Assembly: GCF_910579365.1 (NCBI RefSeq)
Contig: NZ_CAJTUX010000001.1
Location: 4,505-68,504, forward strand
Direction of reading: 5' to 3'
Origin: an uncultured Oscillibacter sp.
GTDB lineage: Bacteria; Bacillota; Clostridia; Oscillospirales; Oscillospiraceae
Length of the DNA: 64,000 bases
Below are positions 44,630-52,787 of this stretch, piece after piece. Made by a program: the position numbers and the translations under genes. The first letter of the stretch is position 1, and the number at the start of each line of letters is the position of its first letter. The notes beneath the pieces were generated by a model, which was not told the DNA's origin, made no database searches, and saw nothing but the letters and a program-made list of their open reading frames with translations.

Positions 44630-45568
44630 ATGCGGGACCGCTACGCCAGAACCATTACCTATCTCCGCCTCTCCGTCACAGACCTCTGCTCCCTCCGCTG
44701 CCGGTACTGCATGCCTGCGGAGGGCGTGCCGAAACGGGACCATGACGGCGTCTGCTCCGTGGAGGAGCTGGTGGAAATCGCCCAGGCCGCCGCGGACTGC
44801 GGCGTCCGGAAGGTCCGTCTCACCGGGGGAGAACCCCTAGTGAGGCGGGGAATCCTGGACATTTGCCGGGGTGTCTCCGCCGCCAGGGGCGTGCAGGAGC
44901 TCTGCCTCACCACCAACGGCGTGGCCCTGGCCCAGCTGGCGGCCCCCCTTCGGGAGGCGGGCGTGAACCGGCTGAACGTCAGCCTGGATACGCTCCGCCC
45001 GGACCGTTTCGCCTACATGACCCGGGTGGGCCGGCTGGAGGATGTGTTTCAGGGCCTGGAGGCCGCCGCCGCCGCCGGATTCACCGGGACGAAGCTCAAC
45101 GTCGTGCTGATGCGGGATTTCAACGAGGACGAAATCCCCGCCTTTGTGGACATTGCCCGCCGCTTCCCCGTGGAGGTCCGTTTCATCGAGCTCATGCCCA
45201 TCGGAGCGGGCAAAAACGGGCCGTTCCTTCCGGCCGGAGCCGTGCTGGAGGCCTGCCCGGACCTCCGTCCCGCAGAGGGTTCCGGCGTGGCCCGGCGATA
45301 CCGCTCCCCCGGCGGGGCGGGACTGGTGGGGCTCATCCAGCCCATGAGCCGCCGCTTCTGCGGGGAGTGCGACCGCATTCGGGTGACGGCGGACGGGAAG
45401 CTGAAGCCCTGCCTTCACTCCGGCCAGGAGTTCCCCCTCCGGGGCCTCCATGGCGAGGACCTGCGCCGGGCCATCCGGGAGGGCGCCGCCGCCAAGCCGG
45501 AGCGGCACCACATGACGGAAACCGGCCACAGCGACGCGGGCCGGGACATGCACCAGATTGGAGGCTGA
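44630..45568 (+). CDS. moaA: GTP 3',8-cyclase (molybdenum cofactor biosynthesis)
   Basis: A 312-residue radical SAM enzyme making 3',8-cH2GTP, the first step of molybdopterin synthesis. The N-terminal CSLRCRYC binds the SAM cluster, GGEP and NVSLDTL follow. The second cluster ligands are in FCGECDRIRVTADGKLKPCL. The C-terminal GG required for activity is present (HQIGG). I chose the ATG at 44630 because GAGGAGG lies upstream; a longer frame adds residues overlapping the promoter. First gene of an eight-gene Mo operon. Confidence 0.96.
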   Translation: MRDRYARTITYLRLSVTDLCSLRCRYCMPAEGVPKRDHDGVCSVEELVEIAQAAADCGVRKVRLTGGEPLVRRGILDICRGVSAARGVQELCLTTNGVALAQLAAPLREAGVNRLNVSLDTLRPDRFAYMTRVGRLEDVFQGLEAAAAAGFTGTKLNVVLMRDFNEDEIPAFVDIARRFPVEVRFIELMPIGAGKNGPFLPAGAVLEACPDLRPAEGSGVARRYRSPGGAGLVGLIQPMSRRFCGECDRIRVTADGKLKPCLHSGQEFPLRGLHGEDLRRAIREGAAAKPERHHMTETGHSDAGRDMHQIGG

Positions 45569-45572
45569 ACCT

Positions 45573-46043
45573 ATGAAATTGACCCACATTAACGAACAGG
45601 GCCGGGCCCGCATGGTGGACGTGACGGAGAAGCCCGTCACCTTCCGCACCGCCGAGGCGGAGGGCTGGATCCGTATGGCTCCCGAGACCGCGGAGCTCAT
45701 CCGCACCGGCGGAGCCCCTAAGGGGGATGTGCTGGCCGTGGCGCAGGTGGCGGGCGTCCTGGCCGCCAAGCGGACCCACGAGCTCATTCCCATGTGCCAC
45801 CCTCTCCGGCTGACGGGGGTGGACATCCGCTTCGCCCTGGAGGAGGCCGCCGTTCACATCCGGGCCCAGGTGAAGTGCAAGGGGGAGACCGGCGTGGAGA
45901 TGGAGGCCCTGACGGCGGTCTCCGCTGCGGCGCTGACGGTTTACGACATGTGCAAGGCCGTCCAGAAGGACATGGCAATCTGTGACATCCGCCTCTGCCG
46001 GAAGACCGGCGGGAAGAGCGGCGACTATGAAAAGGAGTGGTGA
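45573..46043 (+). CDS. moaC: Cyclic pyranopterin monophosphate synthase
   Basis: A 156-residue MoaC that converts 3',8-cH2GTP to cyclic pyranopterin monophosphate. Signatures: RMVDVTEKP at the N terminus, KRTHELIPMCHPL (active-site His and Cys), and MEALTAVSAAALTVYDMCKA with the catalytic Lys-Asp region near KDM. The ribosome site GGAGG lies inside the moaA tail, 5 bases before its stop, so translation is coupled. Confidence 0.97.
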   Translation: MKLTHINEQGRARMVDVTEKPVTFRTAEAEGWIRMAPETAELIRTGGAPKGDVLAVAQVAGVLAAKRTHELIPMCHPLRLTGVDIRFALEEAAVHIRAQVKCKGETGVEMEALTAVSAAALTVYDMCKAVQKDMAICDIRLCRKTGGKSGDYEKEW

Positions 46044-46045
46044 GC

Positions 46046-46489
46046 ATGGCCGAAGTGGTATCCGTCAACATCAGCGAACGGAAGGGCACCGTCAAAAAGG
46101 AGGTCCCGGAAATTCGCCTGAGGCTCCGCCACGGCATCGAGGGGGACGCCCACGCCGGGGACTGGCACCGGCAGATCAGCCTGCTGGCGGAGGAGAGCGT
46201 GGACAAAATGCGCGCCCTGCTGCCCCAGCTTCAGCCGGGGGCCTTCGCCGAGAACATCAACACCCGGGGGCTATCTCTGAAAACCCTCCCTGTGGGAACC
46301 CGCCTCCGCTTGGGAGAAACCGTGGTGGAGGTGACGCAGATCGGCAAGCAGTGCCACAGCGACTGCGAGATCAAGCGCTTGACCGGAACCTGCGTCATGC
46401 CCACCGAGGGCATCTTCGCCGTAGTGGTGAAGGAGGGGACCGTCCGCAAGGGGGACCCCATCGAGATTCTGGAGGAGGCGGCGACATGA
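46046..46489 (+). CDS. MOSC-domain protein
   Basis: A 147-residue stand-alone MOSC domain. LRLRHGIEGDAHAG, PGAFAENINTRGL and QIGKQCHSDC (conserved Cys) define the family, which handles sulfurated molybdenum cofactor. It begins 2 bases after moaC with AAAGGAG inside the moaC end. Likely role: carrying sulfur for, or maturing, Mo hydroxylases such as xanthine dehydrogenase relatives. No target enzyme is encoded in the window. Confidence 0.9.
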   Translation: MAEVVSVNISERKGTVKKEVPEIRLRLRHGIEGDAHAGDWHRQISLLAEESVDKMRALLPQLQPGAFAENINTRGLSLKTLPVGTRLRLGETVVEVTQIGKQCHSDCEIKRLTGTCVMPTEGIFAVVVKEGTVRKGDPIEILEEAAT

Positions 46490-47505
46490 AGCGGATACGC
46501 ACCGAGGAGGCCGTGGGCCACGTGCTCTGCCACGACATGACGCAGATCATTCCCGGGCAGTACAAGGACGCCCGCTTCCGCAAGGGCCACGTGGTCCGGG
46601 AGGAGGACATCCCCGTCCTGCTGTCCATGGGTAAGGAGCACCTGTACATCTGGGAGATGACCCCCGGCATGGTCCACGAAAACGACGCGGCGGAGCGACT
46701 CTGCGCCCTCTGCCGGAACGCCCATATGGACCGCTCCGCCGTCAAGGAGGGGAAGATCGAGCTCACCGCCGCCATCGACGGGCTCTTCCGGGTGGACAGC
46801 GCGCGCCTCAACGCCGTCAACGCCCTGGAGGACATCATGATCGCCACCCGCCACGGAAACACAGCGGTCCGGAAAGGGGACAAGCTGGCGGGAACGCGGG
46901 TCATCCCCCTGGTTATCGAGGAGGAAACGCTCCGCCGGGCCGGGGAGGCCGCCGGAAGCGCTCCCTTGCTGGAGCTGCTGCCCTGGAAGCTGAAAACCGC
47001 CGCCGTCATCGCCACCGGCAGCGAGGTGGCCAAGGGTCTCATTTCCGATTCCTTCACCCCAGTGGTGGAGCGAAAGCTGGCGGCCTTCGGCATAGAAACC
47101 GTGGAGCGCCGGACCCCCGGGGACGAGGTGGAGGCCGTGGCCGCCGCCATCCGGCAGGTCCGGGAGACCGGCGTGGACCTCATTCTCTGCACCGGCGGCA
47201 TGAGCGTGGACCCGGACGACAATACCCCCGGGGCCGTGAAGCGCAGCGGGGCGAACATCGTCAGCTACGGCGCGCCGGTGCTGCCGGGGGCCATGTTCCT
47301 GCTGGGATATTTTGCGGACGGGACGCCTGTGATGGGCCTCCCCGGCTGCGTCATGTACGCCAAGAGCACCATTTTCGACCTGGTCCTGCCCCGCGTCGCC
47401 GCCGGCGTCCCCGTCACCAGGGCGGAGATCGCCTCCATGGGCGAAGGCGGGCTGTGCCTGGGTTGTGACGTCTGCACCTATCCCAACTGCGGATTTGGAA
47501 AATAA
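46486..47505 (+). CDS. MoeA-like molybdopterin-binding protein with Cys-rich tail
   Basis: A 339-residue protein of the MoCF-biosynthesis fold (AAVIATGSEVAKG, LILCTGGMSVDPDD, PVMGLPGCVMYAKSTIFDLV). It is shorter than MoeA (about 400 residues) because its N-terminal domains are reduced. It ends in CLGCDVCTYPNCGFGK, four cysteines that could bind a metal or sulfur. The start overlaps the MOSC stop (ATGA). It probably acts in molybdate insertion or delivery of modified cofactor; an enzyme-specific chaperone is an alternative. Confidence 0.85.
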   Translation: MKRIRTEEAVGHVLCHDMTQIIPGQYKDARFRKGHVVREEDIPVLLSMGKEHLYIWEMTPGMVHENDAAERLCALCRNAHMDRSAVKEGKIELTAAIDGLFRVDSARLNAVNALEDIMIATRHGNTAVRKGDKLAGTRVIPLVIEEETLRRAGEAAGSAPLLELLPWKLKTAAVIATGSEVAKGLISDSFTPVVERKLAAFGIETVERRTPGDEVEAVAAAIRQVRETGVDLILCTGGMSVDPDDNTPGAVKRSGANIVSYGAPVLPGAMFLLGYFADGTPVMGLPGCVMYAKSTIFDLVLPRVAAGVPVTRAEIASMGEGGLCLGCDVCTYPNCGFGK

Positions 47506-47564
47506 CACGGAGCGCGCCTTCCAAGAAGGGCCCCGCACACCGTGATACGAAAGGAAGTATTACG

Positions 47565-48389
47565 ATGGACAAACGAACATGGACTTTGATTCTCGCGCTG
47601 GTTTTGGCGTTGTCCCTGACCGCCTGCGGCGGAAGCTCCGGCGCGCAGACCGCCGCCCAGGATGTGGAACTCATCGTCTTCGCCGCCGCCTCCATGCAGG
47701 AGACCTTCACGGAGATCGGAGAGAATTATCAAAACGAACATCCCAACGTCATCCTGACCTTCAACTTCGACTCCTCCGGCACCCTGAAAACCCAGATTCA
47801 GGAAGGGGCGGACTGCGACATCTTCGTCTCCGCCGGGCAAAAGCAGATGGACCAGCTGGACGCCGGCGCCGGCGTGAACACCGAGGGTCTGGACTTCGTG
47901 CTGACGGAAACCCGGTTTGACCTGCTGGAGAACAAAGTGGCCCTGGCGGTTCCGGAGGGAAATCCGGCCAACCTCCAGAGCTATGACGGCCTGAAGGAGC
48001 GCCTGGAGGCGCAGCAGGGCATTCTGCTGGCCATAGGCAACCCCGACGTTCCCGTGGGGCAGTACACCCAGAAAATCTTCGCCTACTGGGGCCTGGACGA
48101 GAGCGCCCTGACCGGCTGCCTCACTTACGGCTCCAACGTGAAGGAGGTCACCACCCAGGTCTCCGAGGGAACCGTGGACTGCGGCATCGTCTACGGCACC
48201 GACGCCTTCTCCGCCGGGCTCACCGTGGTGGACACCGCCACGGCAGAGATGTGCGGCCAAGTCATCTACCCCGCCGCCGTGCTGAACATCAGCCGGCACC
48301 CGGACGAGGCCCAGGCATTCCTGGACTATGTCCGCTCCCCCGCCGGTGCGGCCGTGCTGGAAGCGGTAGGCTTCACACCCCTGGGATAA
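47565..48389 (+). CDS. modA: Molybdate ABC transporter substrate-binding lipoprotein
   Basis: A 274-residue lipoprotein (signal ending LSLTACGG, lipidated Cys at about residue 21). The ModA domain has VFAAASMQETFTEIGENY, FNFDSSGTLKTQI and GADCDIFVSAGQKQMDQL, the anion-binding elements for molybdate or tungstate. AAAGGAAG precedes the ATG. It is followed by modB and modC, completing the importer. Confidence 0.96.
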   Translation: MDKRTWTLILALVLALSLTACGGSSGAQTAAQDVELIVFAAASMQETFTEIGENYQNEHPNVILTFNFDSSGTLKTQIQEGADCDIFVSAGQKQMDQLDAGAGVNTEGLDFVLTETRFDLLENKVALAVPEGNPANLQSYDGLKERLEAQQGILLAIGNPDVPVGQYTQKIFAYWGLDESALTGCLTYGSNVKEVTTQVSEGTVDCGIVYGTDAFSAGLTVVDTATAEMCGQVIYPAAVLNISRHPDEAQAFLDYVRSPAGAAVLEAVGFTPLG

Positions 48390-48407
48390 GCGAACAAGGA
48401 GGGCCCC

Positions 48408-49073
48408 ATGGACTGGTTTCCCCTTTACAACTCCATCCGCATCGCCGCCCTCTCCACGGCGGCCGTGTTCTTCCTGGGCGTCTTCGCGGCCTACTACATC
48501 GCCAGGACCCCGCCCCTGGTGAAGGGTGTGCTGGACGTGGTGCTGACGCTGCCCCTGGTCCTGCCGCCCACGGTGGTGGGATATTTGCTGCTGCTGCTCC
48601 TGGGCCCCAAGCGGGTGGTGGGCTCCTGGTTTCTGGAGGTCTTCGGCCTGAAGCTGACCATGACCTGGTGGTCCGCCGTCTTCGCCACCATCGCCGTGAG
48701 CTTTCCTCTGATGTACCGCACCGCCCGGGGGGCCTTCGAGGCCTTTGACGAAACCCTGATCCAGGCGGGGCGGACCCTGGGGCTGAGCGGCGCCTTTCTC
48801 TTCTGGCGCGTGCGCATGCCCAACTGCCGCCAGGGCATCCTGGCGGGAACGGTGCTGGCCTTTGCCCGGGCCCTGGGGGAATATGGAGCCACATCCATGG
48901 TCGCCGGGTACACCCCCGGCCGCACCGCCACGGTCTCCACCACGGTCTACCAGCTCTGGCGCACCGGAGAGGACGTCCTGGCCCTGCGCTGGGTGCTGGT
49001 GAATCTCTCCATCTCCGCCGTGGTCCTGCTGGCGGTAAACCTGCTGGAGCGGAAGGAGGGCCGGAGAAGATGA
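48408..49073 (+). CDS. modB: Molybdate ABC transporter permease
   Basis: A 221-residue permease with five membrane helices. It has the ModB blocks VLTLPLVLPPTVVGYLLLLL and the coupling-helix motif ARALGEYGATSMVAGYTPGR. The stop overlaps the modC start by four bases (ATGA), ensuring stoichiometric synthesis. Confidence 0.96.
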   Translation: MDWFPLYNSIRIAALSTAAVFFLGVFAAYYIARTPPLVKGVLDVVLTLPLVLPPTVVGYLLLLLLGPKRVVGSWFLEVFGLKLTMTWWSAVFATIAVSFPLMYRTARGAFEAFDETLIQAGRTLGLSGAFLFWRVRMPNCRQGILAGTVLAFARALGEYGATSMVAGYTPGRTATVSTTVYQLWRTGEDVLALRWVLVNLSISAVVLLAVNLLERKEGRRR

Positions 49074-50128
49074 GCCTGACTGTGCAGATTCAAAAGCGCT
49101 ATGGGGACTTTTTTCTGGACGCGGATTTCACCGCCGGGGACGGCGAGGCCCTGGCTCTGCTGGGGGCCTCCGGCTGCGGGAAGAGCGTAACGCTGAAATG
49201 CGTGGCCGGAATTGACAAGCCCGACCGGGGCCGCATCGAGCTGGACGGAGAGCTCCTCTTTGACAGCGGGGCGGGGGTGGACCTGCCGCCCCAGAAACGG
49301 CGGGTGGGCTTCCTCTTCCAGCACTACGCCCTCTTCCCCAACATGACGGTGGAACGAAACATCGCCGTCTGCCTGGGCCATCTGGACAAGCGCCGCCGGC
49401 GGCGGAGAACGGAGGAGCTTCTGGCCATGCTCCGCCTGGAGGGATTGGGGAATCTCTATCCCCGCCAGCTCTCCGGCGGGCAGCAGCAGCGGACGGCCCT
49501 GGCCCGCATTCTGGCGGCGGAGCCCCGGGCCATTTTGCTGGACGAGCCCTTTTCCGCTTTGGACAGCTTTTTGAAATGGCAGCTGGAGCTGGAACTTCGG
49601 GAGGTGCTGGACCGCTTCCCCGGCCCTGTGCTGTGGGTCAGCCACGACCGGGGCGAGGTCTATCGGAACTGCCCCCGGGTCTGCGTGCTGGACCGGGGCC
49701 GGTCCGCGCCGGCCATGGATATGAAGGCGCTGATGGCAAATCCCGGCACCGTCAGCGCCGCCCGGCTCTCCGGCTGTAAGAATTACATCCCCGTCCGCCC
49801 CGGTCCCGCCCCGGAATTGGCGGAGGCTCCGGACTGGGGGCTGACGTTCCGGATCGCCGCCCCCTGGCGAAAGGGCGCCGCCACCCTGGGCGTCCGGGCC
49901 AACCACGTCCATCCGGCGGCCCCCGGGGAGGTCAACGCGTTTCCCTGCCAGGTGGTCCGGGTGACGGAGGACGTGTTTACCACGCTGGTAATGCTCCGCC
50001 CGGAGGGGGCAGGGCCGGAGGCCCCTCTGCTGCGGATGGAGCTGCGAAAAGACGCCTGGGCAGCGCTGGAGGACCAGACGGCGGTCCTGGCGGCGGTCCG
50101 CCCGGAACACCTGATGCTCTTGGAATAA
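49070..50128 (+). CDS. modC: Molybdate ABC transporter ATP-binding protein
   Basis: A 352-residue ATPase: Walker A GASGCGKS, signature LSGGQQQRTALARILAAEP, Walker B ILLDEPFSALD and the H-loop WVSHDRGEV. A C-terminal extension of about 110 residues (LGVRANHVHPA onwards) is a TOBE-type regulatory domain that binds the transported oxyanion in related proteins. It energises ModB. Confidence 0.95.
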   Translation: MSLTVQIQKRYGDFFLDADFTAGDGEALALLGASGCGKSVTLKCVAGIDKPDRGRIELDGELLFDSGAGVDLPPQKRRVGFLFQHYALFPNMTVERNIAVCLGHLDKRRRRRRTEELLAMLRLEGLGNLYPRQLSGGQQQRTALARILAAEPRAILLDEPFSALDSFLKWQLELELREVLDRFPGPVLWVSHDRGEVYRNCPRVCVLDRGRSAPAMDMKALMANPGTVSAARLSGCKNYIPVRPGPAPELAEAPDWGLTFRIAAPWRKGAATLGVRANHVHPAAPGEVNAFPCQVVRVTEDVFTTLVMLRPEGAGPEAPLLRMELRKDAWAALEDQTAVLAAVRPEHLMLLE

Positions 50129-50143
50129 GGAGGAACAAGCTCT

Positions 50144-50644
50144 ATGTACAAAGCGGCAGTCCTGACCGTCAGCGACCGGAGCTCCGCAGGCCAGCGGCCC
50201 GACGCGGCGGGACCCTTGGTGGTCTCCCTGCTGGAGGAAGCGGGGTATTCGGTGATCGAAACACGCGTTGTTCCGGACGAGCTCCCGGACATTCAAAACG
50301 CCCTCCTCCACTTTGCCGACGAGGAGCGCGCCGCCCTGGTGGTCACCACCGGGGGCACGGGCTTCTCTCCCCGTGACGTGACGCCGGAGGCCACCATTGC
50401 TGTCTGCCAGCGCATGACCCCCGGCATTCCAGAGGCCATGCGGGCGGCGTCCCTGGCCGTGACGCCCCGGGCCATGCTCTCCCGGGCGGCGGCGGGCATC
50501 CGGGGCGGAACCCTCATCGTCAACCTCCCCGGCAGCCCCAAGGCGGCCAGGGAGAATCTGGAGGCCGTGCTGCCCACCCTGGACCACGGATTGCGCATGC
50601 TCCTAGGCGGCCCGGCGGACTGCGCCGCCGAACCGCATGTGTAG
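50144..50644 (+). CDS. mogA: Molybdopterin adenylyltransferase (MogA/MoaB type)
   Basis: A 166-residue MoCF domain protein with LTVSDRSSAGQRPD, VVTTGGTGFSPRDVTPEA and IVNLPGSPKAARENLEAV. These match MogA and MoaB enzymes that adenylate molybdopterin before metal insertion. GGAGGAAC precedes the ATG. Last gene of the Mo operon; a GC stem (50659-50665 with 50673-50679) after the stop may terminate it but lacks a clean T run. Confidence 0.92.
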   Translation: MYKAAVLTVSDRSSAGQRPDAAGPLVVSLLEEAGYSVIETRVVPDELPDIQNALLHFADEERAALVVTTGGTGFSPRDVTPEATIAVCQRMTPGIPEAMRAASLAVTPRAMLSRAAAGIRGGTLIVNLPGSPKAARENLEAVLPTLDHGLRMLLGGPADCAAEPHV

Positions 50645-50698
50645 AAAAGACGCGTCCGGGCGGGGCGCGGAACCCCGCCGGGGGCGAGGTGCGCTTCT

Positions 50699-51577
50699 TT
50701 ATTCTCTGCGGTCCCCCCGGACAAAGGGCTCATGGATTTCCTCCGAACAAAGAATTCCATATTTGCGAGGCCGCCTGTAAGCATTCCCGTGAACCTCCGT
50801 GCGGCGGTAGTCCCGAATCCTATCCATGTCAAAAACCGCCATCCATATTCCCTCCGTCTCATCCGCCTCCACAATACAGGTATCCCTGGAACCGGAGAGC
50901 CCGGGAAGGTATGCGACGCCGTCAAACGCATTTGAATGGCCGTTGCAGTCCGGAACGCTTATAGGATAATTGCAGGTCGCGATTCCAAGCATGTTTTCAT
51001 AGGCCCTTGCCCGAAGCTGTGATAGCCGGTTGATCTCCATCGGGCAGGCGTTCGGCACAAGTATGATCTCAGCGCCTTTCAGCATAAGAATCCTTGCGCT
51101 TTCAGGAAATTCACGGTCAAAGCATATCATGGCCCCGACTTTCACGATCCCGGATTCCGTGTCAAGGTCCGCAACATGGAAGTCATCTCCAGGCGTCAGA
51201 TTTCTTTCCACACCAAAATCACACGTATGGACTTTGGAAAAATGGAGGATTTGCTTTCCAAAACGGTCAAAAACGATCAATGTATTTCGGGGACCTGTTT
51301 CGCATTCCTCCAGCAGCGTGATTCCAATCGCCATGCGCAATTCTTTTGAGAGCGCCTGAAACGCCTTAACAAATTCATGGTCCGCCGGAATTGCCTCCCC
51401 CATCCAGTCCGATACCGGACGGTCATAAATGTTATATCCGTTGCTGAACATTTCCGGGAACAACGCGGCGTCTGCCCCCATCTCCTTTGCCCTGCGGCAA
51501 AATGAAATACCTTTGTCCCGTGTGCGGTCAAGCGTATCCTGCGCCGCTATTTGTAATAAAGCAAGTTTCACGATCAT
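50699..51577 (-). CDS. Carbon-nitrogen hydrolase (nitrilase superfamily)
   Basis: A 292-residue nitrilase-fold amidohydrolase with the catalytic triad visible: Glu in ALFPEMFSNGY, Lys in HFSKVHTCDFG and Cys in GAMICFDREFPE. Relatives hydrolyse N-carbamoyl compounds, amides or omega-amides. I chose the ATG at 51577 because it follows AAGAGGAGA and gives the family start. Base composition is clearly lower in GC than the flanking genes, and it stands alone, so acquisition by transfer is possible. Confidence 0.88.
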   Translation of the reverse strand: MIVKLALLQIAAQDTLDRTRDKGISFCRRAKEMGADAALFPEMFSNGYNIYDRPVSDWMGEAIPADHEFVKAFQALSKELRMAIGITLLEECETGPRNTLIVFDRFGKQILHFSKVHTCDFGVERNLTPGDDFHVADLDTESGIVKVGAMICFDREFPESARILMLKGAEIILVPNACPMEINRLSQLRARAYENMLGIATCNYPISVPDCNGHSNAFDGVAYLPGLSGSRDTCIVEADETEGIWMAVFDMDRIRDYRRTEVHGNAYRRPRKYGILCSEEIHEPFVRGDRRE

Positions 51578-51707
51578 TCTTCTCCTCTTGCGCCTCCAGT
51601 TTGATGTCTTGATTATAGCACCGGTCCCGAACCGGCTCAAGCTGATTTCCTGAAATTGCCGGAATCACGCTTGGGCGGCGCCTATTTTGAACGGAACGCG
51701 GCTCTGC

Positions 51708-51736
51708 TTGCCAGCGGGGCCGCGCTGTGCTATACT
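51708..51736 (+). promoter_or_regulatory. Predicted promoter of the YjdF-like gene
   Basis: TTGCCA (51708-51713), 17-base spacer, TATACT (51731-51736) with an extended TGC. Confidence 0.65.
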
Positions 51737-51807
51737 GAGAAAATGTCGGAACATAGTCCGCCGGAATTCCGTTTAAAATAGAGGCGGCTGCACAAAGGAG
51801 GTTTCCC

Positions 51808-52695
51808 ATGTCCAAGCTCAGCAAACTGGAACAAAAACGCGCCAAGCAGCGGGAGAAGAAGAGCTTCCGGCAGGCCATGGAAAAGGAGCTGCGGGAGCAC
51901 AAGAGCTCCTTCATCGTCTTTTACACCCTGCGGCTTCTGGTCATCGTGGTCTTCATCCGGCAGATCATGATCGGCGGCTATGAGAGCGCCTTCTACTGCG
52001 CCCTGGCGTATCTGCTGCTTTACGTTCCCAGCTGGATTCAGGTGAAGTTCCACATCGAGCTGCCTCCCGCCCTGGAAATCACGGTGCTCTGCTTCATCTA
52101 CGCGGCGGAGGTCCTGGGGGAGGTCAACGCCTTTTACGTCGTCGTCCCCCATTGGGACACCATGCTGCATACCCTCAACGGCTTTCTGGCCGCCGCCGTG
52201 GGCTTTGCCATGGTAGTCCTTCTCAACGACGATGAGCGCCTCACCTTTGACCTCTCCCCCGTCTTCCTGGCCCTGGTGGCCTTCTGCTTCTCCATGACCA
52301 TCGGCGTGCTCTGGGAGTTTTTCGAGTTCGGCATGGACCTGTTCTTCCACACCGACATGCAGCGGGACACGGTCATAAACGCCATCTACTCCGCCAGCCT
52401 GGACGTCACCCGGTCCAACAAGGTCGTGGCCGTTCCCGGCATCCAGGAGGTCCTTGTCAACGGCGAGAGCCTGGGCCTGGGCGGGTATCTGGACATTGGC
52501 CTGATCGACACCATGAAGGACCTCTTCGTCAACTTCATCGGCGCGGTGGTCTTCTCCTTCACCGGCTTCTTTTACGCCAAGAGCAAGGGCAAAAAGCGCT
52601 CGGCGGCCCAGGGCTTCGTCCCCAGCAAAAAGACCGCCGACCGGGACTATCTCAACCAGGCCCGGGAGGAAAACGGCGGCGGGCCGGAGGGCTGA
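51808..52695 (+). CDS. YjdF/DUF2238-like integral membrane protein
   Basis: A 295-residue protein with a basic N-terminal helix (LEQKRAKQREKKS), about six membrane helices (from residue 35 to 165 and 225 to 250) and a basic C terminus. VVPHWDTMLHTLNGFLAAAVGFA and IGVLWEFFEFGMDLFF resemble the conserved histidine and glutamate blocks of the YjdF family, whose function is unknown. AAAGGAGG precedes the ATG. It lies before two CobW GTPases but the latter have their own promoter. Confidence 0.65.
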   Translation: MSKLSKLEQKRAKQREKKSFRQAMEKELREHKSSFIVFYTLRLLVIVVFIRQIMIGGYESAFYCALAYLLLYVPSWIQVKFHIELPPALEITVLCFIYAAEVLGEVNAFYVVVPHWDTMLHTLNGFLAAAVGFAMVVLLNDDERLTFDLSPVFLALVAFCFSMTIGVLWEFFEFGMDLFFHTDMQRDTVINAIYSASLDVTRSNKVVAVPGIQEVLVNGESLGLGGYLDIGLIDTMKDLFVNFIGAVVFSFTGFFYAKSKGKKRSAAQGFVPSKKTADRDYLNQAREENGGGPEG

Positions 52696-52723
52696 GGTCT
52701 TCTGTTAAATTTTTGTAACCGGG

Positions 52724-52751
52724 TTGCATTTTGCAAATTCGGTGGTATGAT
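52724..52751 (+). promoter_or_regulatory. Predicted promoter and TTGCA-TTT-TGCAA operator for the CobW pair
   Basis: TTGCAT (52724-52729), 16-base spacer, TATGAT (52746-52751). A TTGCA-TTT-TGCAA palindrome (52724-52736) covers the -35, as expected for a repressor, possibly metal-responsive. Confidence 0.5.
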
Positions 52752-52787
52752 TGTGCTGAATAAATTGAAAGCAAAGGACTTGATACC

